Source of the DNA: Rhodococcus sp. CH91
Lineage (GTDB): Bacteria; Actinomycetota; Actinomycetes; Mycobacteriales; Mycobacteriaceae
Assembly: GCF_022554085.1 (NCBI RefSeq)
Contig: NZ_JAKFYR010000014.1
Location: 37,294-101,293, forward strand
DNA: 64,000 nt
Direction: 5' to 3'
The notes beneath the pieces were generated by a model. The model was given only the letters and a program-made list of their open reading frames with translations, did not search any database and had not been told where the DNA came from. Position 1 is the first letter of the stretch, and each line of letters opens with the position of its first letter. A program made the translations under genes and the position numbers. Below are positions 36,975-45,482 of this stretch, one piece after another.

Positions 36975-37526
36975 CTACTTCTCTTCGGGCGCGACGGCCG
37001 GGGGAGTGGGAATCACCGCGGTGGTCAGGTCGACGCGCATCCGGTCGCCGCCGGTATCCGTTCGGTACGGGGCAAGGATCTCGCCGAGTCGCGCCTGGAT
37101 CTCCGCGAGGTCGTCGGTGGTGACGTAGAGCGGAGTGGTTCCGAAACCCAGATAGCGTCGGAGCTGTCGATCGTCGTTCTCGACGAAGGTGTCGAAACTC
37201 TTGCCGAGTGATCCGAGGAAGGCGAGAAAGGCATTCCGCAGTTCGGCGTCGTCCATGGCAGCGAGCTCGTCGTGCCCGACATGGGCCATACGCTCGCCGA
37301 GCGCGAGGGTGCGTTCGATGGTGCCGCGTACGCGGCGTTCGTCGACGACGGTGACGATCTCGGCGTCGATCAGGGCCGAGATGTGCCGATAGAGGGTGGC
37401 CTGGGTGACGTCGGGGAGTTCGGCCCGGAGTTGTGCGGTGGTCAGCCGGCGTCCGCCGAGTTGCTGCACGATCCGCAGTCGAACGGGGTGCAGCACCACC
37501 TCGGCGATCGGTGAGATCTTCCCCAT
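36975..37526 (-). CDS. ArsR-like winged-helix transcriptional regulator
   Basis: 183 residues. Residues 8-75 form a winged helix (VVLHPVRLRIVQQL, LTTAQLRAELPDVTQATLYRHISALIDAEIV). The C-terminal ~100 residues are a separate domain seen in HTH_20-type actinobacterial regulators. ATG 37526 follows an AAGGG site; GTG 37532 is an alternative. A 17-bp perfect palindrome at 37545-37561 lies directly upstream and is the likely operator, shared with the divergent gene at 37609. Confidence 0.83.
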   Translation of the reverse strand: MGKISPIAEVVLHPVRLRIVQQLGGRRLTTAQLRAELPDVTQATLYRHISALIDAEIVTVVDERRVRGTIERTLALGERMAHVGHDELAAMDDAELRNAFLAFLGSLGKSFDTFVENDDRQLRRYLGFGTTPLYVTTDDLAEIQARLGEILAPYRTDTGGDRMRVDLTTAVIPTPPAVAPEEK

Positions 37527-37544
37527 CGGCACCCTTCCCTCATT

Positions 37545-37561
37545 ATTATCAGTCTGATAAT
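37545..37561. promoter_or_regulatory. Palindromic operator of the ArsR-like regulator
   Basis: ATTATCAG-T-CTGATAAT is a perfect 17-bp palindrome in the gap between the divergent regulator and the gene at 37609. Very AT-rich for this genome. Binding by the adjacent regulator is inferred. Confidence 0.65.
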
Positions 37562-37608
37562 GTTCTCAGTACTGCATCCAGCTTACCGCCGACGGGAGAC
37601 CTGACGTT

Positions 37609-37968
37609 ATGGCGACATCGATATGTCGAGACGATGCCCTTCACCTCTCCTTCTCCTGGTGGGAAGCGATCATGGTCCGCCGGAGCACGATGAAGGTGCC
37701 GTTGCCGGAGATCTCGAGCGTCGAGGTCCTGCCGGGCTGGACGTCCGAGATTCTCGGCATCAGATCGGGATTGGTGATCTCCGGATACCTGAAGGTGGGC
37801 ACCTTCCGGCATCCGCGCGGCGCCCGGCGCCTGGTCGCGATGAAGCGCGGATATCCGGTGCTGCGTATCGGGGTGCGCCGGGTCGGCACCGGGTTCGACG
37901 AGCTCCTGCTGAGTTCTCCGAATGCCTACGCGCTCGCGAACGCCGTGGACCCGGCCGGGGCTCACTGA
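37609..37968 (+). CDS. Small PH-like domain protein
   Basis: 119 residues. The pattern LHLSFSWWEAIMVRRSTMKVPLPEISSVEV, then a WTSEILGIRSG segment and YPVLRIGVRR resembles short actinobacterial PH-domain-like proteins. The domain starts near residue 10, supporting ATG 37609 over ATG 37672. It is divergent from the ArsR-like regulator with the palindrome between them, so it is probably its target. Confidence 0.65.
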   Translation: MATSICRDDALHLSFSWWEAIMVRRSTMKVPLPEISSVEVLPGWTSEILGIRSGLVISGYLKVGTFRHPRGARRLVAMKRGYPVLRIGVRRVGTGFDELLLSSPNAYALANAVDPAGAH

Positions 37969-37986
37969 CCGCCGACGCCGTCCGGC

Positions 37987-38652
37987 TCAGCCGGCGAGTT
38001 CGGCGAACAACACCTGTGCTGCCCGCATGGCGGCGTCTTCGTCGCCGTCGATCACGGCCGTCACCAGCGCGGAGTGTTCGGGTTCGAAGCCGAGACCCGT
38101 GGCTCGGACGTGCCTGTCGATCGTCCGGCGGATCGAGGGGAGCAGCGAGTCGTAGAACTCGAGGTAGACGGCGTTGTGGCTGGCTTCGACGATGCCCCGG
38201 TGCAGCGCGACGTCGGCGTCCACCGCGGCGGCCGTATCGGAACCGCCGAATACCCGATTGCGGTCGGCGAGCAGTCGCTCGAGCCGGGCTGCGTCGTCGG
38301 GGGTGCGGCGCTGTGCGGCCAGGACGGCGGCGGTGACGTCGAGCGTCTGCCTCAGTTCGAGCAGGTCGCGTTCGCGGGCGGTGGCGAAGTACTTGCCGAG
38401 TGTGCCGCTGACGTCGGAGGTCGCGACGACGTAGGTGCCCGATCCCTGGCGGCGTTCGAGCATGCCGGTGTGCACGAGTGCCTGCACCGCTTCGCGAACG
38501 GTGTTGCGACCGGTGCCGGTGAACTCGCACAGTTGCGGTTCGGTGGGGATACGGTCGCCGACCTTCCAGCGTCCGCTGCAGATCTCGCTCCGCAACTGTT
38601 CGGTGACCTGCTCGATCAGGTTGGTGCGCCGAACCGGTTTTCCCAAATTCAT
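37987..38652 (-). CDS. GntR/FadR-family transcriptional regulator
   Basis: 221 residues. GntR winged helix at 10-75 (LIEQVTEQLRSEICSGRWKVGDRIPTEPQLCEF, RNTVREAVQALVHTGMLERRQGSGTYV), followed by an all-helical FCD ligand domain (LLELRQTLDV, DADVALHRGIVEASHN, EHSALVTAVIDGDEDAA) with the metal-binding Asp/His residues. Divergent from the MFS carrier with only 11 bp between starts and a palindrome across the gap, so it very likely controls that carrier and itself. Confidence 0.9.
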   Translation of the reverse strand: MNLGKPVRRTNLIEQVTEQLRSEICSGRWKVGDRIPTEPQLCEFTGTGRNTVREAVQALVHTGMLERRQGSGTYVVATSDVSGTLGKYFATARERDLLELRQTLDVTAAVLAAQRRTPDDAARLERLLADRNRVFGGSDTAAAVDADVALHRGIVEASHNAVYLEFYDSLLPSIRRTIDRHVRATGLGFEPEHSALVTAVIDGDEDAAMRAAQVLFAELAG

Positions 38653-38655
38653 CCC

Positions 38656-38668
38656 ATCATCCTATGAT
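38656..38668. promoter_or_regulatory. Palindrome between FadR-type regulator and MFS gene
   Basis: ATCAT-CCT-ATGAT is a perfect inverted repeat spanning the divergent start region. It overlaps the first possible ATG (38664) of the MFS gene. Likely the regulator's operator. Confidence 0.5.
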
Positions 38669-39887
38669 TTTTGCCGTGAGTCTTCTTCGTGGTCGTCTTC
38701 TGGTGTTCTGTGCGATCGCGATGTCGGCACTCGTCCTGAGGCTCGCGGTCACCTCGTTCAGTCCCCTCGCCGCGCGAATCAGTGAGGACATCGGCTTCTC
38801 GTCCACCGTCGTCGGCGTGTTCGGCATGATCCCGACCGCCATGTTCGCCGCCTTCGGCCTGGCCACCCCGATGCTCGCCCGTCGATGGGGACTCGAACGC
38901 ACCGCACTGATCGCGATGCTCATGGCGGGTGCGGGCATGGCGACCCGCGCGCTGATGACCGACACATGGTCGCTGCTGATCCTGTCGGGTGTCGCGCTGG
39001 GCGGAATGGGCATCGGCAACGTCGTCATTCCCCCTCTGGTCAAGCGCTACTTCTCCGACGGGCTGGCGCTGGTCAGTTCGGTATACATCGTGGGCGTTCA
39101 GCTGGGCACCATCGTGCCCGCTTTCGTCGCGGTACCGCTCGCCGACGCCTTCGGATGGCGCATCTCGCTGGGAGTGTGGGCGCTGGTCGGATTCGCGGCG
39201 GCCCTCCCGTGGATCTGGGTCCTGCTGCGACGTCGCGGTGCCGACACCGGGGAGGCGTTGCCCGCCGACCAGCCTGCGCCCGGCAAGGTGTGGCGCTCCC
39301 CGGTGGGCTGGGGAATGGCCGGCATGTTCGGGATGACATCCCTCGTCACGTACTCGATGTTCACGTGGATCCCCGACATCCTCGCCGACGCCGGGGCCAG
39401 TGCGGCATTCGGCGGCGCGATGGTGGGATTGTTCGCCCTGCTCGGGCTGGTCTCCGCCTTCGGTGCTCCCTCCCTGTGTGCACGGATGGAGAACCCGTTC
39501 CCGGTGGTCGTGGCGTGCGGCGCGTGTTTCCTCGTCGCCTTCGCCGGTCTGTGGATCGCGCCGATGAGTGCCCCGATCCTGTGGATCGTGCTGCTCGGGC
39601 TCGGACCCAGCACCTTTCCGATGGCGCTGACCTTGATCAACCTGCGCTCACGCACCCACGCCGGGTCGGCCGCACTGTCGGGCTTCACCCAGGGCGTGGG
39701 CTACACCGCCGCCTGCCTCGGCCCGCTGCTGTTCGGCGTCTTCCACGACCTCACCTCGGGCTGGACGGCCTCGTTCGCCTTCATGACCGTCGCCGTCGCG
39801 GTGCTGATGACCGGCGCCTACCAGGCGTGCAAACCGCGCGTGGTGGAGGACAGCTGGCACGCCGACCGCACGACTTCTGTGGGGTAG
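38664..39887 (+). CDS. MFS transporter, CynX/NimT-like
   Basis: 407 residues with about 12 membrane spans, an RRWGLERTALIAMLMAGAGMATRA loop and the LINLRSRTHAGSAALSGFTQGVGYTAAC region typical of the cyanate/2-nitroimidazole transporter (CynX/NimT) group. Start may be ATG 38664 or GTG 38676; the latter avoids overlap with the palindrome. Substrate unknown. The adjacent GntR/FadR regulator suggests an organic-acid-like ligand. Confidence 0.88.
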   Translation: MIFAVSLLRGRLLVFCAIAMSALVLRLAVTSFSPLAARISEDIGFSSTVVGVFGMIPTAMFAAFGLATPMLARRWGLERTALIAMLMAGAGMATRALMTDTWSLLILSGVALGGMGIGNVVIPPLVKRYFSDGLALVSSVYIVGVQLGTIVPAFVAVPLADAFGWRISLGVWALVGFAAALPWIWVLLRRRGADTGEALPADQPAPGKVWRSPVGWGMAGMFGMTSLVTYSMFTWIPDILADAGASAAFGGAMVGLFALLGLVSAFGAPSLCARMENPFPVVVACGACFLVAFAGLWIAPMSAPILWIVLLGLGPSTFPMALTLINLRSRTHAGSAALSGFTQGVGYTAACLGPLLFGVFHDLTSGWTASFAFMTVAVAVLMTGAYQACKPRVVEDSWHADRTTSVG

Positions 39888-39917
39888 AGCCCGCTCACCG
39901 GGCCCTACCCCACAGAA
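39875..39917. terminator. Bidirectional terminator between MFS and GabD genes
   Basis: Arms TTCTGTGGGGTAG and CTACCCCACAGAA are perfect 13-bp repeats extended by GC-rich pairing. They span the MFS stop codon and precede the end of the convergent gabD. Confidence 0.8.
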
Positions 39918-39922
39918 ATCGG

Positions 39923-41344
39923 CTACAGCGCGACGTACTTCCTCTCGAGATACTCCTCGATCCCTTCGGTGCCGCCCTCCCGGCCGAAGCCCGACTCCTT
40001 GATGCCGCCGAAGGGTGCGGCGACATCGGAGACGACCCCGCGGTTCACGCCCACCATCCCGGCCTCGAGGGCCGACGCGACACGCACGGCCCGGTCGAGA
40101 TCGCGGGTGTAGAAGTAGGCGGCCAGGCCGTACTCGGAGTCGTTCGCCGCGGCGACGGCCTCGTCCTCGCTGTCGAAGGTGGTGAGTGCGACGACGGGAC
40201 CGAAGATCTCCTCCCGCAGCACCCGCGCGTCGGCGGGGACCCGGTCCAGGACGGTGGGCGGATAGAAGGTGCCCGGACCGTCGGGGACCACACCACCGGT
40301 GAGCAGGCGCGCGCCGCGCTGCACCGCGTCGACGACCAGCTCGTGCACCCGGCAGCGCTGCACCGAGGTGATGAGCGGACCGAGATCGGTGCCCTCGTCG
40401 AGGCCGTGGCCGACCCGCAGCGCCGACATCCGCGCGACCAGCTTCCCGGTGAACTCCTCCGCGACCTCCCGGGCGACGTAGAAGCGGTTGGCGGCAGTGC
40501 ACGCCTCACCGCCGTTGCGCATCTTCGCGGCCATCGCACCGTCGACGGCGGCGTCGACGTCGGCGTCGGCGAACACCAGGAACGGGGCGTTGCCGCCGAG
40601 CTCCATGGACGTGCGCAGGAGTCTCTCGGCGGACCGACGGACCAGCAGCTTGCCGACCCCGGTCGAGCCGGTGAACGTGATCTTCCGCAGTCTCGAGTCG
40701 GTGAGCAGCGGCTCGGTCAGCGCGGCAGCATCGGAGGTGGGCAGGATCGACAGCACACCGGCAGGCAGACCCGCGTCGGCGAAGACCTGCCCGAGCAGCA
40801 GCATCGTCAGCGGGGTTTCGGCCGCGGGTTTGACGATGATCGGGCAGCCCGCCGCCAGTGCCGGGCCGATCTTGCGCGTCGCCATGGCCAGCGGGAAGTT
40901 CCACGGTGTGATCGCGAGAACCGGCCCGACGGGCTCCGCGGTGACGAGGATGCGGCCGGTACCGGCGGGCGACGTCGTGGTGCGCCCACCGATCCGCACG
41001 GCCTCCTCGGCGTTCCAGCGCAGGAACTCGGCGCCGTAGTTCACCTCGCCGTGTGCTTCGGCGAGGGGCTTGCCCATCTCCGAGGTGATGGTGTGGGCGA
41101 ACTCGCCGGCACGTTCTTTCACGAGATCGAATGCCTGGCGGAGGATCTCACCGCGCTCCCGCGGCGGGGTCGCCGCCCACGAATTCCGGACCGAGACGGC
41201 CAGGTCCAGCGCGCGCAGACCGTCGGCCGGGGAGGCGTCGGCGACCTCGGCGAGGAGTGCACCGGTCGCGGGATCCTGGACGGGGAACGTCGCGCCGGTG
41301 GAGGATCCGGTGAGGTTGCCGCCCAGCCACATCAGCGCGGTCAC
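39923..41344 (-). CDS. gabD: NAD(P)-dependent succinate-semialdehyde dehydrogenase
   Basis: 473 residues, a full-length aldehyde dehydrogenase: ITPWNFPLAMATRKIGPALAAGCP (cofactor pocket), FTGSTGVGKLL, MELGGNAPFLVF (catalytic Glu), GEACTAANRF (catalytic Cys) and EIFGPVVAL. It oxidises succinate semialdehyde to succinate. GTG 41344 overlaps the gabT stop by 4 bp, making the substrate link explicit: GabT makes the aldehyde this enzyme uses. Last gene of the minus-strand catabolic run. Confidence 0.93.
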   Translation of the reverse strand: MTALMWLGGNLTGSSTGATFPVQDPATGALLAEVADASPADGLRALDLAVSVRNSWAATPPRERGEILRQAFDLVKERAGEFAHTITSEMGKPLAEAHGEVNYGAEFLRWNAEEAVRIGGRTTTSPAGTGRILVTAEPVGPVLAITPWNFPLAMATRKIGPALAAGCPIIVKPAAETPLTMLLLGQVFADAGLPAGVLSILPTSDAAALTEPLLTDSRLRKITFTGSTGVGKLLVRRSAERLLRTSMELGGNAPFLVFADADVDAAVDGAMAAKMRNGGEACTAANRFYVAREVAEEFTGKLVARMSALRVGHGLDEGTDLGPLITSVQRCRVHELVVDAVQRGARLLTGGVVPDGPGTFYPPTVLDRVPADARVLREEIFGPVVALTTFDSEDEAVAAANDSEYGLAAYFYTRDLDRAVRVASALEAGMVGVNRGVVSDVAAPFGGIKESGFGREGGTEGIEEYLERKYVAL

Positions 41345-42720
41345 TGCGCTGCTCCCACGAGCGCGCCGGCGGTGGCGCGCACGGCGTCGGCGAGGACGTC
41401 GAGGCCGTCGGCGAGCAGATCGTCGGAGATCACGAGCGGCGGCAGCAACCGGATGACATTGCCGTAGGTGCCGCAGGTGAGCAGGATGACGCCCTCGGCG
41501 AGTGCGCGGGCGGCGATCTCGGAAGCGGCCTTCGGGTTCGGATCGCGGGTACCGGGACGCACGAGTTCGATCGCGAGCATCGCACCGCGGCCACGCACCT
41601 CACCGATCACGTCCACCTCCTCGGCCAGGGCACGCAACCGCGCGGTGGCGATCTGCTCGATCCGGCGGGCCCGCTCGCACAGATCCAGTTCGGCCATGCG
41701 GTCGAGCGTCGCGAGCGCGGCGGCACACGCGACGGGATTGCCGCCGTAGGTCCCGCCGAGTCCGCCGCCGTGGACCGCGTCGATGAGGTCGGCACGACCG
41801 GTGACCGCCGCGAGCGGCATCCCGCCCGCGACACCCTTGGCGATGGTCACGAGGTCGGGGACGATGCCCTCGGCGTCGCTGGCGAACCACGAGCCGGTGC
41901 GGGCCAGGCCGGTCTGCACCTCGTCGGCGACGAAGACGATGCCGTTGGCCTTCGCCCAGTCCACCAGTGCCGGCAGGAAGCCTTCGGCGGGCACGATGAA
42001 ACCGCCCTCGCCCTGGATCGGTTCGATGACGATCGCCGCGACGTTGTGCGCGCCGACCTGCTTGTCGATCTGCAGGATGGCCCGCTGCGCGGCCTGCGCA
42101 CCGCTGATCGGGGTGCCGTCGTGGTCGAGGCCCTCGCGGAAGGGATAGGACGCCGCGACGCGGTGGACGTCCGCGGCGAACGGGCCGAAGCCCTCCTTGT
42201 ACGGCGCGTTCTTCGCCGTCATCGCCATCGTCAGGTTGGTGCGCCCGTGGTAGGCGTGATCGAAGACGACCACGCTACGGCGACCGGTCGCGACCCGGGC
42301 GATCTTCACCGCGTTCTCCACGGCCTCCGCGCCGCTGTTGAACAGCACCGTGCGCTTGGCGTGATCGCCCGGGGTGAGCTCGGCGAGCTTCTCGGCGACG
42401 GCGATGTACCCCTCGTAGGGGGTGACCATGAAGCAGGTGTGCGTGAAGTGCGCGGCCTGCTCCTGGATCGCCTTCACCACAGCACGATCCGAGGCACCGA
42501 CGGAGGTGACGGCGATACCGGAACCGAGGTCGATGAGGGCGTTGCCGTCGACGTCGAGGACGATGCCGCCGTCGACATCGGCCGCGTAGACGGGCACGGA
42601 CGAGGCGACACCCGCACCGACGGCGTTGCGGCGACGCTCGGTCAGCGCGGCAGAACGCGGGCCGGGCAGTTCGGTGACGAGGCAGCGCTGCTGGGGGATG
42701 CGGTATTCGATCTCGGGCAT
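41341..42720 (-). CDS. gabT: 4-aminobutyrate-2-oxoglutarate transaminase
   Basis: 459 residues, class III PLP aminotransferase: VLFNSGAEAVENAVKIAR, VVVFDHAYHGRTNLTMAMT, FVADEVQTGLARTG (PLP Asp), DLVTIAKGVAGGMPLAAV (Schiff-base Lys) and GGLGGTYGGNPVACAAAL. It converts GABA and 2-oxoglutarate to succinate semialdehyde and glutamate. ATG 42720 starts MPEIEYRIPQ. It sits between the ureohydrolase and gabD, consistent with GABA as the pathway intermediate. Confidence 0.94.
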   Translation of the reverse strand: MPEIEYRIPQQRCLVTELPGPRSAALTERRRNAVGAGVASSVPVYAADVDGGIVLDVDGNALIDLGSGIAVTSVGASDRAVVKAIQEQAAHFTHTCFMVTPYEGYIAVAEKLAELTPGDHAKRTVLFNSGAEAVENAVKIARVATGRRSVVVFDHAYHGRTNLTMAMTAKNAPYKEGFGPFAADVHRVAASYPFREGLDHDGTPISGAQAAQRAILQIDKQVGAHNVAAIVIEPIQGEGGFIVPAEGFLPALVDWAKANGIVFVADEVQTGLARTGSWFASDAEGIVPDLVTIAKGVAGGMPLAAVTGRADLIDAVHGGGLGGTYGGNPVACAAALATLDRMAELDLCERARRIEQIATARLRALAEEVDVIGEVRGRGAMLAIELVRPGTRDPNPKAASEIAARALAEGVILLTCGTYGNVIRLLPPLVISDDLLADGLDVLADAVRATAGALVGAAQ

Positions 42721-42755
42721 CGACGGGCCTTTCGGTGGAGCAGAGGAAGGAGGGG

Positions 42756-42795
42756 GTCAGGCCTTCGGCAGTGCCGTCAGGCCTTCGGCAGGGCC
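42756..42795. repeat. 20-bp tandem duplication at the 3' end of the ureohydrolase gene
   Basis: GTCAGGCCTTCGGCAG occurs at 42756 and again at 42776, each followed by a four-base spacer (TGCC/GGCC). The second copy contains the ureohydrolase stop, so the first is a copy of its last five codons and stop. Probably slipped-strand duplication. Confidence 0.85.
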
Positions 42796-43718
42796 ATGGC
42801 CGAGAGCAGTTCGTAGCCGACGTGCGCGGCCGCGATACCGGTGATCTCGGCGTGGTCGTAGGACGGGGAGACCTCGACGATGTCGGCGCCGACGAGGTTT
42901 GTGCCGGCGAAGGCGCGCAGCATGCGCAGCAGTTCGCGGCTCGTCAGGCCGCCGGCCTCGGGGGTGCCGGTGCCCGGGGCGTGGGCGGGGTCGAGCACGT
43001 CGATGTCGACGGAGACGTAGACCGGGCGGTCGCCGATGCGGGCGAGCATCCGCTCGATCGCCGCTGCGACACCGTCGATCTCGATCTCCGGGGAGGTGAC
43101 GGCGGAGAATCCGAGCATGCGATCGTCCGACAGGTCCTTGTCGCTGTAGAGGGGGCCTCGGGTGCCGATGTGCATGCTGGCCTCCTTGTCGATGAGGCCT
43201 TCCTCCGATGCGCGGCGGAACGGCGTGCCGTGCGTGATCGACGCGCCGAAGTAGGTGTCCCAGGTGTCGAGGTGCGCGTCGAAGTGGACGACGGCGACCG
43301 GTCCGTGGCGACGCGCGACCGAGCGCAGCAGCGGCAGGGCGATCGTGTGGTCGCCGCCGATGGTGAGCAGGCGCGTGCCGTCACCGGTGAGGGCGTCGGC
43401 GCCGCGCTCGATGTCGGTGACCGCTTCGTCGATGTTGAAGGGATTGCATGCGATGTCGCCGGCGTCGGAGACCTGCATCTCCCGGAACGGGGAGACGTCG
43501 AGTGCCGGGTTGTAGGGGCGCAGCAGCTTCGACGACGCGCGGACGTGGGCCGGGCCGAGGCGCGCGCCGGGCCGGTAGCTCACGCCGGTGTCGAACGGGA
43601 CGCCGACGATCGCGACGTCGGTGCTGGTGACCTCGTCGAGACGAGGCAGTCGCGCGAAGGTGCCGGGCCCGTTGTAGCGGGGGATCTGCGAGGCGTCGAC
43701 GGGTCCGATGGGGCTCAT
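42777..43718 (-). CDS. Agmatinase-family ureohydrolase (agmatinase or guanidinobutyrase)
   Basis: 313 residues with the manganese sites of the arginase fold: [25 protein letters not shown] and [27 protein letters not shown] 43718 ([15 protein letters not shown]) is chosen because the longer frame adds an Arg/Ser-rich tail. Agmatinase would give putrescine and urea. Because gabT and gabD follow directly, 4-guanidinobutyrate to GABA and urea is at least as likely. The sequence alone does not decide. Confidence 0.88.
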   Translation of the reverse strand: MSPIGPVDASQIPRYNGPGTFARLPRLDEVTSTDVAIVGVPFDTGVSYRPGARLGPAHVRASSKLLRPYNPALDVSPFREMQVSDAGDIACNPFNIDEAVTDIERGADALTGDGTRLLTIGGDHTIALPLLRSVARRHGPVAVVHFDAHLDTWDTYFGASITHGTPFRRASEEGLIDKEASMHIGTRGPLYSDKDLSDDRMLGFSAVTSPEIEIDGVAAAIERMLARIGDRPVYVSVDIDVLDPAHAPGTGTPEAGGLTSRELLRMLRAFAGTNLVGADIVEVSPSYDHAEITGIAAAHVGYELLSAMALPKA

Positions 43719-43743
43719 GGTGGAAGGTCCTTTGCTGGGAGGG

Positions 43744-44502
43744 TCAGTCGGCGTAGCCGGGCGCGATGCGGTCGAGCAGGCGCAGCAGTGCTGCCCACGC
43801 GAGGTCCGCGCCCGGATCGGCGAAGTCGTCACCGCTGTTCGTGCCGGTGAGCTGGCGGGCGCTGCGTTCGCACACGTCCGGTGGCGGCAGCACCAGGGGA
43901 CCGGCCGCGGCGGCCGTCACCTGGATCTCGCACGCCCGGTTGAGATAGAACATCCGCAGGAATGCCTGGGCGGGAGTGCTTCCCACGGTGAGCAGGCCGT
44001 GATTGCGCAGGATCATCACGGGGCGGTCGCCGAGGTCGGCGACGAGCCGGGCCTGCTCGTCGAGGCTCAGCGCGACACCCTCGTAGTCGTGGTAGGCGAC
44101 GCGGTCGTAGAACTCCATCGACATCTGGTTCACGGGCAGCAGACCGTCGGTGGTCGCCGCGACCGCGCAGCCGGCCCGGGTGTGGGTGTGCAGCACGCAG
44201 TGCGCGTCGGGGCGGGCCGCGTGGATCGCGCCGTGGATGACGAAACCGGCCGGGTTCACCAGGGTGCCGGTGTCACCGACGGGCATCCCGGCCGGATCGA
44301 CCACCACGAGGTTCGACGCGGTGATCTCCTCGAAGAGCAGGCCGTAGGGGTTGATGAGGAAGCGTGGTTCCGGTCCGGGCAGCCGCAACGAGATGTGCGT
44401 GAAGATCAGGTCGGTCATCCCGAAGTGCGCGACGAGCCGGTACACGGCGGCCAGTTCGCGGCGCAGCCTCAGTTCCTCGGTGCGGGCGACGGTGCCGGTC
44501 AC
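43744..44502 (-). CDS. Class II aldolase/adducin family protein
   Basis: 252 residues. The zinc site is visible as [20 protein letters not shown] and [11 protein letters not shown]. It also has GMTDLIF and [21 protein letters not shown]. Family members are sugar-phosphate aldolases, decarboxylases or related enzymes. GTG 44502 overlaps the reductase stop by 4 bp; the long upstream frame is the reductase read in another frame. Substrate in this operon unknown. Confidence 0.87.
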   Translation of the reverse strand: MTGTVARTEELRLRRELAAVYRLVAHFGMTDLIFTHISLRLPGPEPRFLINPYGLLFEEITASNLVVVDPAGMPVGDTGTLVNPAGFVIHGAIHAARPDAHCVLHTHTRAGCAVAATTDGLLPVNQMSMEFYDRVAYHDYEGVALSLDEQARLVADLGDRPVMILRNHGLLTVGSTPAQAFLRMFYLNRACEIQVTAAAAGPLVLPPPDVCERSARQLTGTNSGDDFADPGADLAWAALLRLLDRIAPGYAD

Positions 44503-45482
44503 AGGTCCAGCACCGCCGTCGAGATCGGCCGGGACACGCAGGGGAAGAAGCACTTTCCTTCCTCGCGCTCGTCGTCGAGGAGGATGTTGTCGCGGTGGTC
44601 GATCTTCCCGGACAGCACACCCACCTCGCAGCTGCCGCACGTGCCTTCGCGGCACGACCACATGACGTCCGCACCGGCACGTTCGAGCGCGTCGAGGACC
44701 GATTCGTCCTCGGCGACCTCCACGACGGGTCCGTCCGCGCCGAGCTGCACCGAGCACGCCGACGACGGCGCGGCGTCCTCGGATGCCGGAGCGGACCCTG
44801 CCGGAGCGGGCGAGAACGACTCGATGCGCAACGCCTCGGCCGGAAGCAGTTCCGTCAGTTCGGTGAGCATGCGTTCCGGCCCGCAGGAGTACACGAGCGC
44901 GTCCCCGGTACCGGCCGCGAACAGTGCCGGCAGGTCGAGCCGTCGGCCCTCGGCGGAGGGGTGGAGGTGGACGGGCACGCCGGTCGCGGCGAGGCGCTCG
45001 ACGAACCGCGCCGGAGCCTGACCCGAGTAGGCGTAGTGCACGCTGACGGTCGCTCCACGCGCGGCGGTCGCCTCGATCATCGGCAGCAGCGGGGTGATCC
45101 CGATACCGCCGGCGACGAAGACGTAGGCCGGGGCGTCCTCGAGCGGAAAGTGCTGACGCGGGCCCTGCACGCGCAGGATGTCACCGGGACGCAGCGTGGA
45201 GTGCACGTAGGCCGAACCCCCGCGGGAGTCCGCGGCGGCCCGCACCGCGACCGTCCAGCTGCGCAGGTCGGCCGGGTCCCCGCACAGCGAGTACTGGCGG
45301 GTGAGTCCCGGGGCCAGTTCCATGTCGACGTGGGCGCCGGGATCCCAGGCCGGCATCGGATCCCCGGCCGGGTCGGCGAGAGTCACCGACAGGATTCCCT
45401 CTGCCTCCCAGGTGATTCCGGTGACCCGCACGGAGCGGGTGCGCGGGGTGCGGTCGGTGGAACGCTCGAGCAGGGCGGTCAT
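44499..45482 (-). CDS. PDR/VanB-type oxidoreductase, reductase partner of the Rieske oxygenase
   Basis: 327 residues. FMN/NAD domain: RQYSLCGDP, VFVAGGIGITPLLPM, YSCGPERM. C-terminal plant-type 2Fe-2S domain: CREGTCGSCEVGVLSG and a later CFFPC. This passes electrons from NAD(P)H to the oxygenase encoded next upstream. ATG 45482 (MTALLERSTD) overlaps the oxygenase stop by 4 bp, so the pair is translated together. Confidence 0.92.
   Translation of the reverse strand: MTALLERSTDRTPRTRSVRVTGITWEAEGILSVTLADPAGDPMPAWDPGAHVDMELAPGLTRQYSLCGDPADLRSWTVAVRAAADSRGGSAYVHSTLRPGDILRVQGPRQHFPLEDAPAYVFVAGGIGITPLLPMIEATAARGATVSVHYAYSGQAPARFVERLAATGVPVHLHPSAEGRRLDLPALFAAGTGDALVYSCGPERMLTELTELLPAEALRIESFSPAPAGSAPASEDAAPSSACSVQLGADGPVVEVAEDESVLDALERAGADVMWSCREGTCGSCEVGVLSGKIDHRDNILLDDEREEGKCFFPCVSRPISTAVLDL

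Noticed and set aside
38885..41467. 860-codon plus-strand frame
   Set aside because: Runs out of frame across the MFS gene and antisense over gabD; no domain-like sequence.
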